A DNA stretch of 64,000 nucleotides from an uncultured Methylophaga sp. (GCA_913055695.1 CAJXKF010000007.1:105086-169085), one strand, 5' to 3'; counted from the first letter of the stretch, positions 40,110-50,143 are shown. The notes: a model not told the origin generated them from the letters alone. Program-made: numbers and translations.

Positions 40110-42266
40110 TCAGCTTGTCTGTCCAGCGGGTTTTAGTTTCCACACCGTGACTTCAGACAGAGTATGTTGGAATTTATGACTGGTTTCACGAATCACAAAC
40201 GGGACTGACTCGGGACCACGAACCAGTTCAAAGTGCGGCTGCAGAATCGCTTTGATGCCATCCAGCGTGGTAAAGCTCTCCCCGTCTTTTTTGAAGCCAC
40301 CCAGCCATTCCGATTTCTCGGTATGATCTTCCAGCCAGGTGTAAGGAGACGCCAGCATCAGAATCCCGCCTTCATTGAGTCTCTCATGCACACTGCGCAG
40401 GAACTGAGCCGGGCGATAGAGGCGGTCAATCAGATTGGCTGCCAGAATCAGATCATAACCACGGTAAATCGCTTTCAGATTGCAGGCATCGCCCTGCATA
40501 AATTCGACTTTATCAGCGACTTCAGTCAGACCCAGTTGATCCAGCCGGCGTTCTTCATAGTGCACAAGGTCACCTTCATCAGTGATGGTGTAACGCACCA
40601 CGCCTTTTTGCGCCATCTGCACACCCAGGTTGATGAGTCGAGCTGAAAAATCAACGCCGGTGACTTTTTCGAAATGATGCGCCAGTTCGAAACTGGCACG
40701 GCCGACCGCACAGCCGATATCGAGCGCATGGCCTTTAGGCTGTTCGCCCATCACTTCCACAGCCAGTTGCGCCAGCGTTTTAGGGAAATTGGCGACATTG
40801 AAGTAGCTTTCACCGTAGTGAAATTCAGCATACTGCGAGAGCATCTGGTCGGTTTCATAATTGGAGCTGTGCTGCTCGACTTCGTTGTCGGAGACCACAT
40901 AGCGGAAACCGGCATGCTGGAAAAAGTGGCGGCGGAAAGCATAGCGTGATGCCAGCCGGCTTTCATTACCACAGGAAATCCAGGAACCGCCCTTGATCAG
41001 ATTGTGCTGACCATCGAAGGTCGGTGTAGTGAAATCATCATAAATCGGATGCACCTTGAAGCCATCAAACGGATAGGTCGGTGTTTCTGTCCATTGCCAG
41101 ACATTACCAATGACATCATAAAGCTCGCCGTGGGCAAACTGATCCACCGGACAGGATGAGGCGGCATAATCCAGATGGATATTCGCCACCGCCGGTTTAT
41201 CATCCAGCTCGCTCAGACCGGCGTGTTCATAAATCCGGTACCATTCATCCTCGGTGGGCAGACGCACAGGCTCTCCGGTCTGTTCAGCTTTCCAGTTACA
41301 AAATGCCTTTGCCTCGTGATAATTCACATCGACCGGCCAGTTCCAGGGCATATCGACCACTTCAGTCATCAGGCGCAATTGCCAGCCCTTGTGATTTTTA
41401 ATCCAGAAGCTGGGATGGGTCGCCTCGCTAAACCGTCTCCAGGCCAGACCTTCTTCCTGCCACCAGTCATCTTGCTGATAGCCCCCTGCTTCGACAAAAG
41501 CCAGAAATTCCTGATTACTGACCAGAAAGCGGGATGCCTGAAAATCATTGATTTCAGCTTCATGCTGACCGTATTCATTATCCCAGCCATAGATAGTGTC
41601 ACTGTAGTCTTTACCGACTCGAACCGTCCCTCCCGGTATGGCAACCAGGCTGTTTTCAGGAGCCTCGCCTTTCTGTTTGAAAGGCCGCCACTCAGGTCTG
41701 GGCTGCACCAGTTCCAGTTTCTGCTGACGAATCAGTACTGAAGAGGTTTCGAGGTGGATCTGTTCATGCTCGATACCCATCAGAATCGCCCACCACGGAT
41801 TGTCCCAGTCGATCGGCAGTTTCAGCGGCGCTTTCTGAATCACTTTGTTAATCATCGCCTTGACCTGCTGACGATAAGCGGTGACCTCTTCCACCGCAGG
41901 CCACTCATAGTGATCTTCATTCAGATCATCCCAGCTCATCTCATCAACACCGACAGCAAACATGGATTCGAATTTGGGATTGATACGTTTATCGATAAGG
42001 CCAGACAGCAGCATTTTGTTGACAAAAAATGTGGCGGTATGACCGTAATAGAAAATTAACGGATGGCGCAGCGGAATCGACTTGCTATAAAAGGCTTCAT
42101 CAGATTTCAGGGTATTGAACAGAGACTCGTAACGCTCGAAAGTAAAGTTGAAATAGTCTGCGATTTCACGGCGTTTGGCGGCGGGATCATCGCCATCCAG
42201 CAGCGGGGTGCGTAAAAAACTCTGCTCAGCCGCTGCGCTTTTTTTGAGGGTGCTTTCAGCTGTCAT
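40110..42266 (-). CDS. ovoA: 5-histidylcysteine sulfoxide synthase / 4-mercaptohistidine N-methyltransferase (OvoA)
   Basis: DinB-like N-terminus, FGE-sulfatase domain (VRLPTEDEWYRIYEHAG, LIKGGSWISCGNESRLASRYAFRRHFFQHAGFRYV), C-terminal SAM methyltransferase (GHALDIGCAVGRASFELAHHF); start moved to MTAESTLKK. Confidence 0.93.
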   Translation of the reverse strand: MTAESTLKKSAAAEQSFLRTPLLDGDDPAAKRREIADYFNFTFERYESLFNTLKSDEAFYSKSIPLRHPLIFYYGHTATFFVNKMLLSGLIDKRINPKFESMFAVGVDEMSWDDLNEDHYEWPAVEEVTAYRQQVKAMINKVIQKAPLKLPIDWDNPWWAILMGIEHEQIHLETSSVLIRQQKLELVQPRPEWRPFKQKGEAPENSLVAIPGGTVRVGKDYSDTIYGWDNEYGQHEAEINDFQASRFLVSNQEFLAFVEAGGYQQDDWWQEEGLAWRRFSEATHPSFWIKNHKGWQLRLMTEVVDMPWNWPVDVNYHEAKAFCNWKAEQTGEPVRLPTEDEWYRIYEHAGLSELDDKPAVANIHLDYAASSCPVDQFAHGELYDVIGNVWQWTETPTYPFDGFKVHPIYDDFTTPTFDGQHNLIKGGSWISCGNESRLASRYAFRRHFFQHAGFRYVVSDNEVEQHSSNYETDQMLSQYAEFHYGESYFNVANFPKTLAQLAVEVMGEQPKGHALDIGCAVGRASFELAHHFEKVTGVDFSARLINLGVQMAQKGVVRYTITDEGDLVHYEERRLDQLGLTEVADKVEFMQGDACNLKAIYRGYDLILAANLIDRLYRPAQFLRSVHERLNEGGILMLASPYTWLEDHTEKSEWLGGFKKDGESFTTLDGIKAILQPHFELVRGPESVPFVIRETSHKFQHTLSEVTVWKLKPAGQTS

Positions 42267-42351
42267 GATCCTACTCCGTTGTGACTTTTGATGAGTCGTT
42301 ATGACTAGTGAAGCGTGAAATTGTTGCGAAAGAATGGCGATGCGGCAAGGT

Positions 42352-42924
42352 TTAAGAGATTTGTCTCGCCAGCCAGTCTGTTTTGGCCGACAATTCCAGC
42401 GAACAACTCCATTTATACGCGAGATTGATGGTTTCTGCACAGGCGTAGACGCCATGACCGGCGACCACGGTAACTTTATGGTCCCTCAGTTTCTCCGCGA
42501 CCATCGCCGGGGATTTGGCAAGGTAATCCTGATAGGGAATCTTAATAACCGGTACCAGTGGAAAGTAATACTGGCCTTCAAAGTCGACCGGCACATAATC
42601 CTGACCATTGAGAGTGAGTGCCACGGTGTGGGGACCATGACTGTGAAAAACGGCGCGGACAGCCGGATGCTGACGATAGACCTCAATATGCAGTGGCGCA
42701 TCCAGTGAAGCCCCGTGCTCGCGGCGACCATCGATATGACAGCGAATCAGATCTTCAGGCTGCAGCGTATCGGCACAGCATCCTGTCGGTGTCACCCAGA
42801 CTTCATCATGCCAGCGCAGGGAAGCATTGCCGCTGTGAGAATCATTGCAGCCGTATTGACGCAGCCAGCGGTAATGCTGCACCAGTTCCTGTTTGAGCTG
42901 ATTCAGATCAGCCTGCCTCGGCAT
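42352..42924 (-). CDS. Class II aldolase/adducin family protein
   Basis: GNASLRWHDEVWVTPTGCCADTLQPEDL, FHSHGPHTVALT, GHGVYACAETINLAY; start at MPRQADLNQ. Confidence 0.87.
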   Translation of the reverse strand: MPRQADLNQLKQELVQHYRWLRQYGCNDSHSGNASLRWHDEVWVTPTGCCADTLQPEDLIRCHIDGRREHGASLDAPLHIEVYRQHPAVRAVFHSHGPHTVALTLNGQDYVPVDFEGQYYFPLVPVIKIPYQDYLAKSPAMVAEKLRDHKVTVVAGHGVYACAETINLAYKWSCSLELSAKTDWLARQIS

Positions 42925-44131
42925 TGTCCTGTCTCTCCAGCAAATCATCAATGTGGCGCAGCCACTGACCGGCCTGGTTCGACTGATTTTCAAACGCCAT
43001 CGCCCGGCCGAAGGCGGATTTAGCCTGCTCCAACTGATCCAGATGGAAATAACTGGTGCCGAGCAGTAGTTGTGCCCGGCCTTTGTCATTGCCTTTAAGA
43101 CCGTCCACCACTGGTGTCAGGGTGTCGATGACTTTCTGCCAGTTTTCGGTACTGATGTACACCTGGGCCAGTTTAAGATGACTTTCACCACTGCTGTCTT
43201 TGTCCAGCATGCGGGTCAGTGTCTTCGCAGCCAGGTCATTTTCGCGGGCTGCCAGCCAACTGTCGGCCAGTTTTTGCAGGTGTTTGAAATCAGCCGGAAT
43301 CACACCGTCATTCATGGCGCGTTCCAGCAACTTGCCTGATTTATACGGTACCCGCAGGTAACGATACATATCGGCCAGGTTAACCAGGGTTTCAGCATCG
43401 CCCAGATTGAGACGATCGGCCAGCATACGCACAGCCAGTGATCTGAACTCTTTTTCCTGCTGCAGGTACAGCGCTGATAACTGATCCCAGTAGATTTTCC
43501 GGTGCGGATAGCGGGTAATCAGGGTTTCCAGCACGCTAATGGCCGACTTGTACTGCTTCAGCGACATATGCGCTGACAACTGCAGGCGATACCAGTCTTC
43601 CTTGGGGTCGCGGTCGTTTTTAATCGCAGTGCGGATATGCTCTATGACTTTGCTGTAATTCTCCACCCGGTAATAAGCGGTTGCCAGCAGTACATAAACA
43701 TTGTTTTCGGGCTGAGGTTCATTGGCCAGCCAGGCTTCCATCAGTCTGATGCCCTGGCTGTACTGACCCTCGGCAATCAGCAGCTGCGCCAGGTTATAGC
43801 GCAGGTTATGCGTCACATCCTCGGGCAAAGCATCAGCCTCCAGTGCCTGCTGAAAGGCTGCCGCCGCCTTGTCGTACTGATCCTGCTCAGAATACAGATA
43901 ACCGATAGTCTGCTGCACTACAGCGCGGTCATAGCTGCCGGCCTCAGTCTGAGCCAGTAATTCATTGAGCTGTCTTGCCGCCTGAGTATACTGCTCGGCT
44001 TCCATCAGTTCCTGGGCCTTGCTCAAAGACTTATAGGTTTTCTCTGTCAGCAAATAATCATCTTCCTGCGCCTGCACAGGCGACAGCAGCAATAAGCTCA
44101 GCAACAATGACGGGATTAGCAATATTCTCAT
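42908..44131 (-). CDS. TPR-repeat protein of the TonB system
   Basis: Signal peptide and repeated TPR-type helices; overlaps tonB by 4 nt. Confidence 0.87.
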   Translation of the reverse strand: MRILLIPSLLLSLLLLSPVQAQEDDYLLTEKTYKSLSKAQELMEAEQYTQAARQLNELLAQTEAGSYDRAVVQQTIGYLYSEQDQYDKAAAAFQQALEADALPEDVTHNLRYNLAQLLIAEGQYSQGIRLMEAWLANEPQPENNVYVLLATAYYRVENYSKVIEHIRTAIKNDRDPKEDWYRLQLSAHMSLKQYKSAISVLETLITRYPHRKIYWDQLSALYLQQEKEFRSLAVRMLADRLNLGDAETLVNLADMYRYLRVPYKSGKLLERAMNDGVIPADFKHLQKLADSWLAARENDLAAKTLTRMLDKDSSGESHLKLAQVYISTENWQKVIDTLTPVVDGLKGNDKGRAQLLLGTSYFHLDQLEQAKSAFGRAMAFENQSNQAGQWLRHIDDLLERQDNAEAG

Positions 44132-44793
44132 CGTGACAATTTAAACTCGATTTCCTGGGTTGCCTGACGTTCTACCGGCTGCCCCTCCACCAGTTTGGGC
44201 TTGAACTTCCATTTCAGTACCGCCTCAATGGCTTCGTCATTGAAAACATTCGCCGGTTCCGCCTTGATCACTTTGGCGTCTCTGACCGTGCCATCTTTGG
44301 TGATAATAAACTGTACCGTGACTACGCCCTCAATGCCGCGTCTGGCCGCTACGCGAGGATATTTGGGCGGGATGCGTACCAGCGGCACCACTTCATTATC
44401 AATGATCGGTCCCTCGACCGGGGCGGGTGCCGGCGCAGGAGCGGCTTTCGGCGCTTTGGCAAAATCCCCCAGATAAGGGCCACCGGTGATATTCATCGGC
44501 ACGTCGATTTGCGGTACATCCAGTTGTGGCTTGGGCGGCTGCGGTTTATCGGTTTGCGGGGCCGGTGTTTGCGGCGGTGGTGGTGGCTCTTTCGGTGGTG
44601 GCGGCTTTTTTGGCAGCTCGCGCTTTTTGGTTTCCGGCTGCGTTTCCTCACGCTTGAGGCGCACGAAATCAAGCAGGCGGATATCTTCGGTCACCTGTTT
44701 GTCGACTTCCTTGTTGCTGATCATGTTCTGCATCAGCACGAACAGGCCGAAGTTCACCAGCAGCGCCAGAATGATTCCTATCGCCAGTCTCAT
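44128..44793 (-). CDS. TonB-family energy transducer
   Basis: N-terminal TM, proline-rich PKKPPPPKEPPPPPQTP, C-terminal GVVTVQFIITKDGTVRDAKVIKAEPANVFNDEAIEAVLKWKFKP. Confidence 0.95.
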   Translation of the reverse strand: MRLAIGIILALLVNFGLFVLMQNMISNKEVDKQVTEDIRLLDFVRLKREETQPETKKRELPKKPPPPKEPPPPPQTPAPQTDKPQPPKPQLDVPQIDVPMNITGGPYLGDFAKAPKAAPAPAPAPVEGPIIDNEVVPLVRIPPKYPRVAARRGIEGVVTVQFIITKDGTVRDAKVIKAEPANVFNDEAIEAVLKWKFKPKLVEGQPVERQATQEIEFKLSR

Positions 44794-44802
44794 AAATTGC
44801 TG

Positions 44803-45210
44803 TTATTCCCGTTCGGCTGCAATCGATACGTTGGCCACACCAGCCAGCCGCGCCTGATCCATAACTTCGATCAACAGGCCGGTTTTAGCTTCCTCGTCAG
44901 CGAGAATAATGACTGACCCTTCCGGGTTTTCCGCATGCATGCGTTCGACATTAGCCCGGACTGCACGACGGTCAATCTGACGTTTATCCATCCAGATTTC
45001 ATCATTGGCCTTGATTGAAATCAGAATATTGGCCCGTTCTTTCTTCACTGCGGTTTTTGCCGTCGGCCGGTTGACATCGACGCCGGTCTCCTTGACGAAG
45101 GAAGTCGTGACGATGAAGAAAATCAGCAGAATGAACACCATATCAATCAATGGCGTCATATTTATATCTGCAATGCCACCGCTTTGTCTGCGGGAGTGTC
45201 GGTTTCTCAT
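44803..45210 (-). CDS. ExbD/TolR biopolymer transport protein
   Basis: INMTPLIDMVFILLIFFIVTTSFVKETGVDVNRP. Confidence 0.95.
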   Translation of the reverse strand: MRNRHSRRQSGGIADINMTPLIDMVFILLIFFIVTTSFVKETGVDVNRPTAKTAVKKERANILISIKANDEIWMDKRQIDRRAVRANVERMHAENPEGSVIILADEEAKTGLLIEVMDQARLAGVANVSIAAERE

Positions 45211-45219
45211 CTCTAATTC

Positions 45220-45744
45220 CTAGTCTCTTCGCAAGGCATCGGCTACGTTGTCGACTTCGCGCGATACCCGCTGACTCAGTTGGGTACTGAAATACAGGCC
45301 TGACAGCGCTGTCAGCAAACCGCCCATGGTGGTAATCAGGGCAACCGAAATACCCCCGGCCATACCACGGGTATTACCGGTTCCAAATACCGTCATCACA
45401 TCAAAGGTCTGAATCATCCCGTTCACCGTACCCAGCAGGCCCAGCATCGGCAACGCCACCGTCAGTGTTTTGATCGACATCAGGTAACGTGACAGCTCAA
45501 TCCGGCTTTCGGCAATCATGCCCTGGCGGATCTGATGCGCATACCAACTGGTGCGGTCACGGCGTTCATGCCACTCATCAATCCGCTGTTTGACCTGTTT
45601 CGGGTGCTGATAATAGACGTAAATATATCGCTCTATGATCAACGACCACATCAGAATCGATGCCAGCAGAATAATCCACAGCACGAAGCCGCCGCTTTCC
45701 ATCAGCAGCTGAATCTGAAACAGCCCGTTAGTCAGACTGTCCAT
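45220..45744 (-). CDS. MotA/TolQ/ExbB proton channel protein
   Basis: LPMLGLLGTVNGMIQTFDVMTVFGTGNTRGMAGGISVALITTMGGL; start moved to MDSLTNG. Confidence 0.94.
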   Translation of the reverse strand: MDSLTNGLFQIQLLMESGGFVLWIILLASILMWSLIIERYIYVYYQHPKQVKQRIDEWHERRDRTSWYAHQIRQGMIAESRIELSRYLMSIKTLTVALPMLGLLGTVNGMIQTFDVMTVFGTGNTRGMAGGISVALITTMGGLLTALSGLYFSTQLSQRVSREVDNVADALRRD

Positions 45745-47083
45745 GCTGGGTTTCCGCGTTGCGGGCCACGATCGATGCACTCTCCTCATCCAGGATCTGG
45801 ATCAGACGATTGGATTTGCTCGACAGGCCGCTATGAATCAACAGTAAGGGAATCGCTACTGCCAGTCCCAGCTCGGTAGTGACCAATGCCTGGGAAATAC
45901 CACCAGACATCAGTTTCGGATCACCGGTACCAAACAGGGTGATCGACTGGAAGGTTTCGATCATGCCCGATACCGTACCCAAGAGGCCCAGCATCGGGGC
46001 AATCGCTGCCAGTATCGCGAGAGTTATCAAGCCTCTTTCCAGCTTGGGCATTTCACGCAGAATGGCTTCATCCAGTTTCAGTTGCAGGGTTTCCACATCC
46101 TGAGCCAGCTTGTCGTTGTAAACCGACAGAATCCGGCCCAGCGGATTTTTCAGGCTGATTTCTTTCTGCTTCTGCTGCTTGGCGACACCACTACCGGCAC
46201 GCTGCAATGACAGGAACTGCAACAAGGCCACCAGCAGACCGACCGCACCCAGAATCAGGATGATGTAGCCAATCCAGCCCCCCTGCTCGATACGTTCTTT
46301 CAGCGTCGGCGTCTGTACCAGCAGTGCCATAATGGCGCCACGTGTCGGGTCAACGACCGCAGGCATCAGCTCTCCGGCATCGGCTTCTGTGAACTCGATC
46401 ATATGCTCTCTGAGACGATCGACCGGTTGTCTGGCCAGCTCCACCAGGTTGCCGGTTTCAGACAGATAACGCAGGAACTTGCCGTCACTGAAGGCCGTGA
46501 ACACACCAATGCGGGTGACATTCTGCTGCTCCACTTCCCCGGTGACAGTAATGACCGGTGCTTCAAACTGTTTCACCTTGCCGGAAGCGGTCATTTCTTC
46601 CTGCAGGGTCAGCCAGAGCTGGCGCAGTTCATCAATCGTCGGTTGCTGTTTACTCTCGCTGAGCTTTTGCAGAAATTCGAGACGATCCTTGCGGGTCACC
46701 GAGGTCATCGAGCTTTCCAGCACACCGCCAGTATCGCTGGCGATTTGACGAACGGTGCCAAACAGCTCGCCCAGTGAACCGGATTTTTCATCCAGCAAAG
46801 CCTGCTGCTCAGCCAGTTTCTGCTCCAGTTCGTTGAAGGACTGGTTCAGCTTCTGACTGCGCTGCTCTTCTGCGGCCAGCTGCCGGCGGGCCTCTTCCAA
46901 GAGACGCGCCTGCTCATCATGCGCTTCAACAAATTCGGCTTCACGTAATTTATTCTGCTGCTGTTCCAGCACCCGGTCGCGCTTGACCTGCTCCAGCAGT
47001 TCATCCAGATTGGCCGGTTTGTCCTGCGCTGCCAGCGGCAGACTCAGACCCAGCATCAAGATCAGGGAGAGTAAGGATTTCAT
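45728..47083 (-). CDS. MotA/TolQ/ExbB protein with a long periplasmic coiled-coil N-terminus
   Basis: Signal peptide, coiled coil, then LGLLGTVSGMIETFQSITLFGTGDPKLMSGGISQALVTTELGLAVAIPLLL. Confidence 0.94.
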   Translation of the reverse strand: MKSLLSLILMLGLSLPLAAQDKPANLDELLEQVKRDRVLEQQQNKLREAEFVEAHDEQARLLEEARRQLAAEEQRSQKLNQSFNELEQKLAEQQALLDEKSGSLGELFGTVRQIASDTGGVLESSMTSVTRKDRLEFLQKLSESKQQPTIDELRQLWLTLQEEMTASGKVKQFEAPVITVTGEVEQQNVTRIGVFTAFSDGKFLRYLSETGNLVELARQPVDRLREHMIEFTEADAGELMPAVVDPTRGAIMALLVQTPTLKERIEQGGWIGYIILILGAVGLLVALLQFLSLQRAGSGVAKQQKQKEISLKNPLGRILSVYNDKLAQDVETLQLKLDEAILREMPKLERGLITLAILAAIAPMLGLLGTVSGMIETFQSITLFGTGDPKLMSGGISQALVTTELGLAVAIPLLLIHSGLSSKSNRLIQILDEESASIVARNAETQHGQSD

Positions 47084-47853
47084 TGCTCACCTCCCGTGGC
47101 TTTGAGCGGCAGGACCATCAGATCCGGTGGTAATTGTTTACGGGCGACTTTGAGACCGTCGCTGACCGGTTGCAGATAACTGTCCGGCAGGGTTTGCCAT
47201 TGACCGGATTCGGCATCCCATACACCTGCTTCACGGCCGTCCAGCGTCAGGTAATAAAGGCCGACGCGACCGATCCGGAGGAAATCAACGGTACGGCTCT
47301 CACCCTCGCTTTCCAGATCTGCCTGATAAGCTTCGATGGTCCGGCCGTATTCGGTTTCCACCTGGTAGGCCTCCATAATGCGGCGATATTTTTCAGCCAG
47401 GGAAACATCCGCCCGGCCCATCATGGTCTTGAGGGCGACGATGCGATCATTGCGTTCCTGCTGCAGGAAAGGAATATCGAGTGCCACGAACTGTTCCAGC
47501 ACCTCGATCATTTTAGTCATCAGCGGCACGATATCGCGCTGGGTGGTCTCGATGTTCTGCAATTGGAGACTGATTGACTCAAGCTCTTGACGCTGAGAGT
47601 TAACCAGTTGTTGCAGCTGGTCATTGTAGGCCTTGAGACTCTGGGTCTGACGCAGAATATTGCGATACTCAGCCAGCATATCGGTGGTTTCATCGGCCAG
47701 GTTATCAATCTTTTCCTGTGATTCCTGTGCGGCGATATCGGTATCGACCTGGGTGTCGATAGCCTCATCCAGAGCGCCGGCGCCCGCTGTGAGCGGCAGC
47801 GCCAATAGTAGCGCCAGCGGCCAGCCCCGTCTTATCGTCTGCTTCAATTGCAT
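47080..47853 (-). CDS. DUF3450 protein of the TonB system
   Basis: Periplasmic coiled coil; LVNSQRQELESISLQLQNIETTQRDIVPLMTKMIEVLEQFVALDIPFLQQER. Confidence 0.92.
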   Translation of the reverse strand: MQLKQTIRRGWPLALLLALPLTAGAGALDEAIDTQVDTDIAAQESQEKIDNLADETTDMLAEYRNILRQTQSLKAYNDQLQQLVNSQRQELESISLQLQNIETTQRDIVPLMTKMIEVLEQFVALDIPFLQQERNDRIVALKTMMGRADVSLAEKYRRIMEAYQVETEYGRTIEAYQADLESEGESRTVDFLRIGRVGLYYLTLDGREAGVWDAESGQWQTLPDSYLQPVSDGLKVARKQLPPDLMVLPLKATGGEQ

Positions 47854-47943
47854 AGATATTCAATCCCATAGTTACCGGTTTTCGGCATTGTAAAAGCAAC
47901 ATCGTAACAAGAGAAGGCATTTTATAGGAAACAATACATATTC

Positions 47944-47962
47944 GCAATTAAGAATCGTTATC
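47944..47962. promoter_or_regulatory. Possible Fur box upstream of the TonB operon
   Basis: GCAATTAAGAATCGTTATC, 13/19 to the consensus; about 90 bp upstream of the DUF3450 start. Confidence 0.4.
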
Positions 47963-47980
47963 AAAAAGCGAATGACGGGC

Positions 47981-48010
47981 AAAAAAAAGCCGGGTAACAG
48001 GGTACCCGGC
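47981..48010 (-). terminator. Intrinsic terminator after the response-regulator gene
   Basis: Minus strand GCCGGGTA CCCTGT TACCCGGC followed by an 8-T run. Confidence 0.85.
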
Positions 48011-48168
48011 GAAACCTTCATAGAAGGAGAGAGAAATATAAGACTATAGAAGCTGAAAATTTCTATAACTTGATGCAAATTTTACAGTTCGTCAGTCTTG
48101 CGGGGATGAGCGACTTGTCCCAATAAAACGGGAATTTCTTCCTTTGTTTCTCTCGCCTTAATCAGGGC

Positions 48169-48804
48169 TCATGACGACAGACCGTGACTGATTGCAAAGC
48201 GCATCAGCTCGGCGGTTTTATTGATATCGAGCTTGCTCTTAATCTGGGTCAGATTGTTGGCCACTGTTTTATAGCTGATACCCAGAACATCTGAAATTTC
48301 ATTCATGCTCTTACCCTCGCCCAGCAGGCGCAGAATTTCCAGTTCACGACGCGACAAATCACTGAGGGCACTGGTACCGGCATCGATGTTGAGCATGGCC
48401 AGTTGCTGGGCCATATCAGGGCTTAGGTAAATCTTGCCATCCAGCACTTTTTCCACCGCTTCAACCAGATGGTCTGCCGCGTTGTTCTTGGTGATATAAC
48501 CGCGGGCGCCGGCCTGCATCGCCCGTGAGGCAAATACCGGATCTTCATGCATGCTGAACATCAGGACCTTGGCATCTTCGCGATTGGCACGGATGCGGCG
48601 CAGCACTTCCAGGCCGCCCATTCCCGGCAAGGTGATATCCAGCAGCACCATGTCAGGGTATTGCTCCTGGAACAACCGGTAGCCTTCCTCGCCGGTTTCA
48701 GCCTCAAAAACCTTGGCCGAGGGAATTTGCTGGATGAGCTGACGACAGCCGGCCCGAACTATCGGATGATCGTCCACCACCAATATCGTTACTGCCTGTT
48801 TCAT
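48169..48804 (-). CDS. NarL/LuxR-family response regulator
   Basis: ILVVDDHPIVRAGCRQLIQ; LSRRELEILRLLGEGKSMNEISDVLGISYKTVANNLTQIKSKL. Confidence 0.94.
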   Translation of the reverse strand: MKQAVTILVVDDHPIVRAGCRQLIQQIPSAKVFEAETGEEGYRLFQEQYPDMVLLDITLPGMGGLEVLRRIRANREDAKVLMFSMHEDPVFASRAMQAGARGYITKNNAADHLVEAVEKVLDGKIYLSPDMAQQLAMLNIDAGTSALSDLSRRELEILRLLGEGKSMNEISDVLGISYKTVANNLTQIKSKLDINKTAELMRFAISHGLSS

Positions 48805-50143
48805 TGTTTGTTTCACCTTTCAATGGAATTAATACCCGCACCTGCAGGCCATGTCCTTCTGCTGTATCAAATGCGATGCGGCCACCCAGCGCAGTGACGC
48901 GCTCGCGCATCCCAATCAGGCCGAAGCCGCGTACCATATTGGAATCCAACCCCTTACCGTCATCGGTGACCGCGACTTTCATCGCATCGCCATCACGACG
49001 TACTTCCACCTTCACATGACTGGCATTGGCATGGCGCACACAGTTGGTCGTACATTCCTGCACCACCCGATACACCGTCACCTGCAGGGTGTCAGGCAAA
49101 TCATGAAAGTCACCGACAAAATCCCATTCCCAGTCGATTTCCGGTTGGCGATCGCGCCAGTTATGCAGCATATCGCGCAAGGCTTCGGCGAGGCCCAGAT
49201 CATCCAGCGTCATCGGCCGCAGACGGCTGAGCATTTTACGAACCAGCGACTGAATGTGGTTGGTAATGGTTTTGACTGAACCGACTTTTTCTTCGATTTG
49301 CGGAATCTGTTTTTCTTCAGCCAGTCTTTCAATTTCACCAAGGTCTACCCGGATACCGAACAGGCAGGGTGCCAGTTCATCGTGCAGTTCCCGCGCCAGA
49401 TCGCGACGCTCGGACTCCTGCAGACTGAGCATATTCCCCGCCAGCGCATGGTTTTCCGCCATAGTTTTCTCGAGCACGCTGGCCATATGGTTAAAGCGGA
49501 TCTGAATCGGGTTCAGTTCTTTCACCGCCGTGGTGTCGACCCGCGCGGCAAAATCCCCCTGTTCCAGGTGTCCCAGGGCATCGGATAACTGGGACAAGGG
49601 TTTCAGGCCCTGTCTCAAAGCCAGATAAATCAGCGCCAGGATCAACAGCAGAAAAACCAGCCCCAACCAGAACAGGGTGTTGATGTCCTGCCAGACTTCC
49701 GTCACTTCATCGCTGGGATCGGCCTCGACCACCAGGTAGCCATAGGATTTGCTGCCTTTGGTAATAAGCCGCCGGAAAGCGACTGCCTCCGGTTCCATCA
49801 TCCGGATAAACCAGTCAGGCGCATTCGGCTTGTTGAAAAAGCCGATCTGATCTTCCTGGCCGATCAAGGGCTGACCATTCATATCTTCAAACCAGGCACG
49901 GATGTGGCGGGTGTGGCGCACACTATCCACGATCAGCGTCAAACGTTCACTCAAATCATTGGAAAAACGCAAAGTGGGCAGCGCGTTGACCAGCAAACCT
50001 TTCGCCAGTTGGGTACTGGAAGCCATTTCCTCTGCCAGTGCCTGTCTGGCATTCTGTACCATCAGATAACCAGCCGCGGCAAAGTTAATCAGCAGAATGA
50101 TGGTGACGATGATCAACAATCGTAATTTTAAACTCATGATCAT
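48704..50143 (-). CDS. Membrane sensor histidine kinase (NarX-like, HAMP plus HisKA_3)
   Basis: Two TMs, HAMP, ESERRDLARELHDELAPCLFGIRVDL, HATPase GLIGMRERVTALGGRI. Confidence 0.93.
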   Translation of the reverse strand: MIMSLKLRLLIIVTIILLINFAAAGYLMVQNARQALAEEMASSTQLAKGLLVNALPTLRFSNDLSERLTLIVDSVRHTRHIRAWFEDMNGQPLIGQEDQIGFFNKPNAPDWFIRMMEPEAVAFRRLITKGSKSYGYLVVEADPSDEVTEVWQDINTLFWLGLVFLLLILALIYLALRQGLKPLSQLSDALGHLEQGDFAARVDTTAVKELNPIQIRFNHMASVLEKTMAENHALAGNMLSLQESERRDLARELHDELAPCLFGIRVDLGEIERLAEEKQIPQIEEKVGSVKTITNHIQSLVRKMLSRLRPMTLDDLGLAEALRDMLHNWRDRQPEIDWEWDFVGDFHDLPDTLQVTVYRVVQECTTNCVRHANASHVKVEVRRDGDAMKVAVTDDGKGLDSNMVRGFGLIGMRERVTALGGRIAFDTAEGHGLQVRVLIPLKGETNNETGSNDIGGGRSSDSSGRLSSAHPANSLGQGF

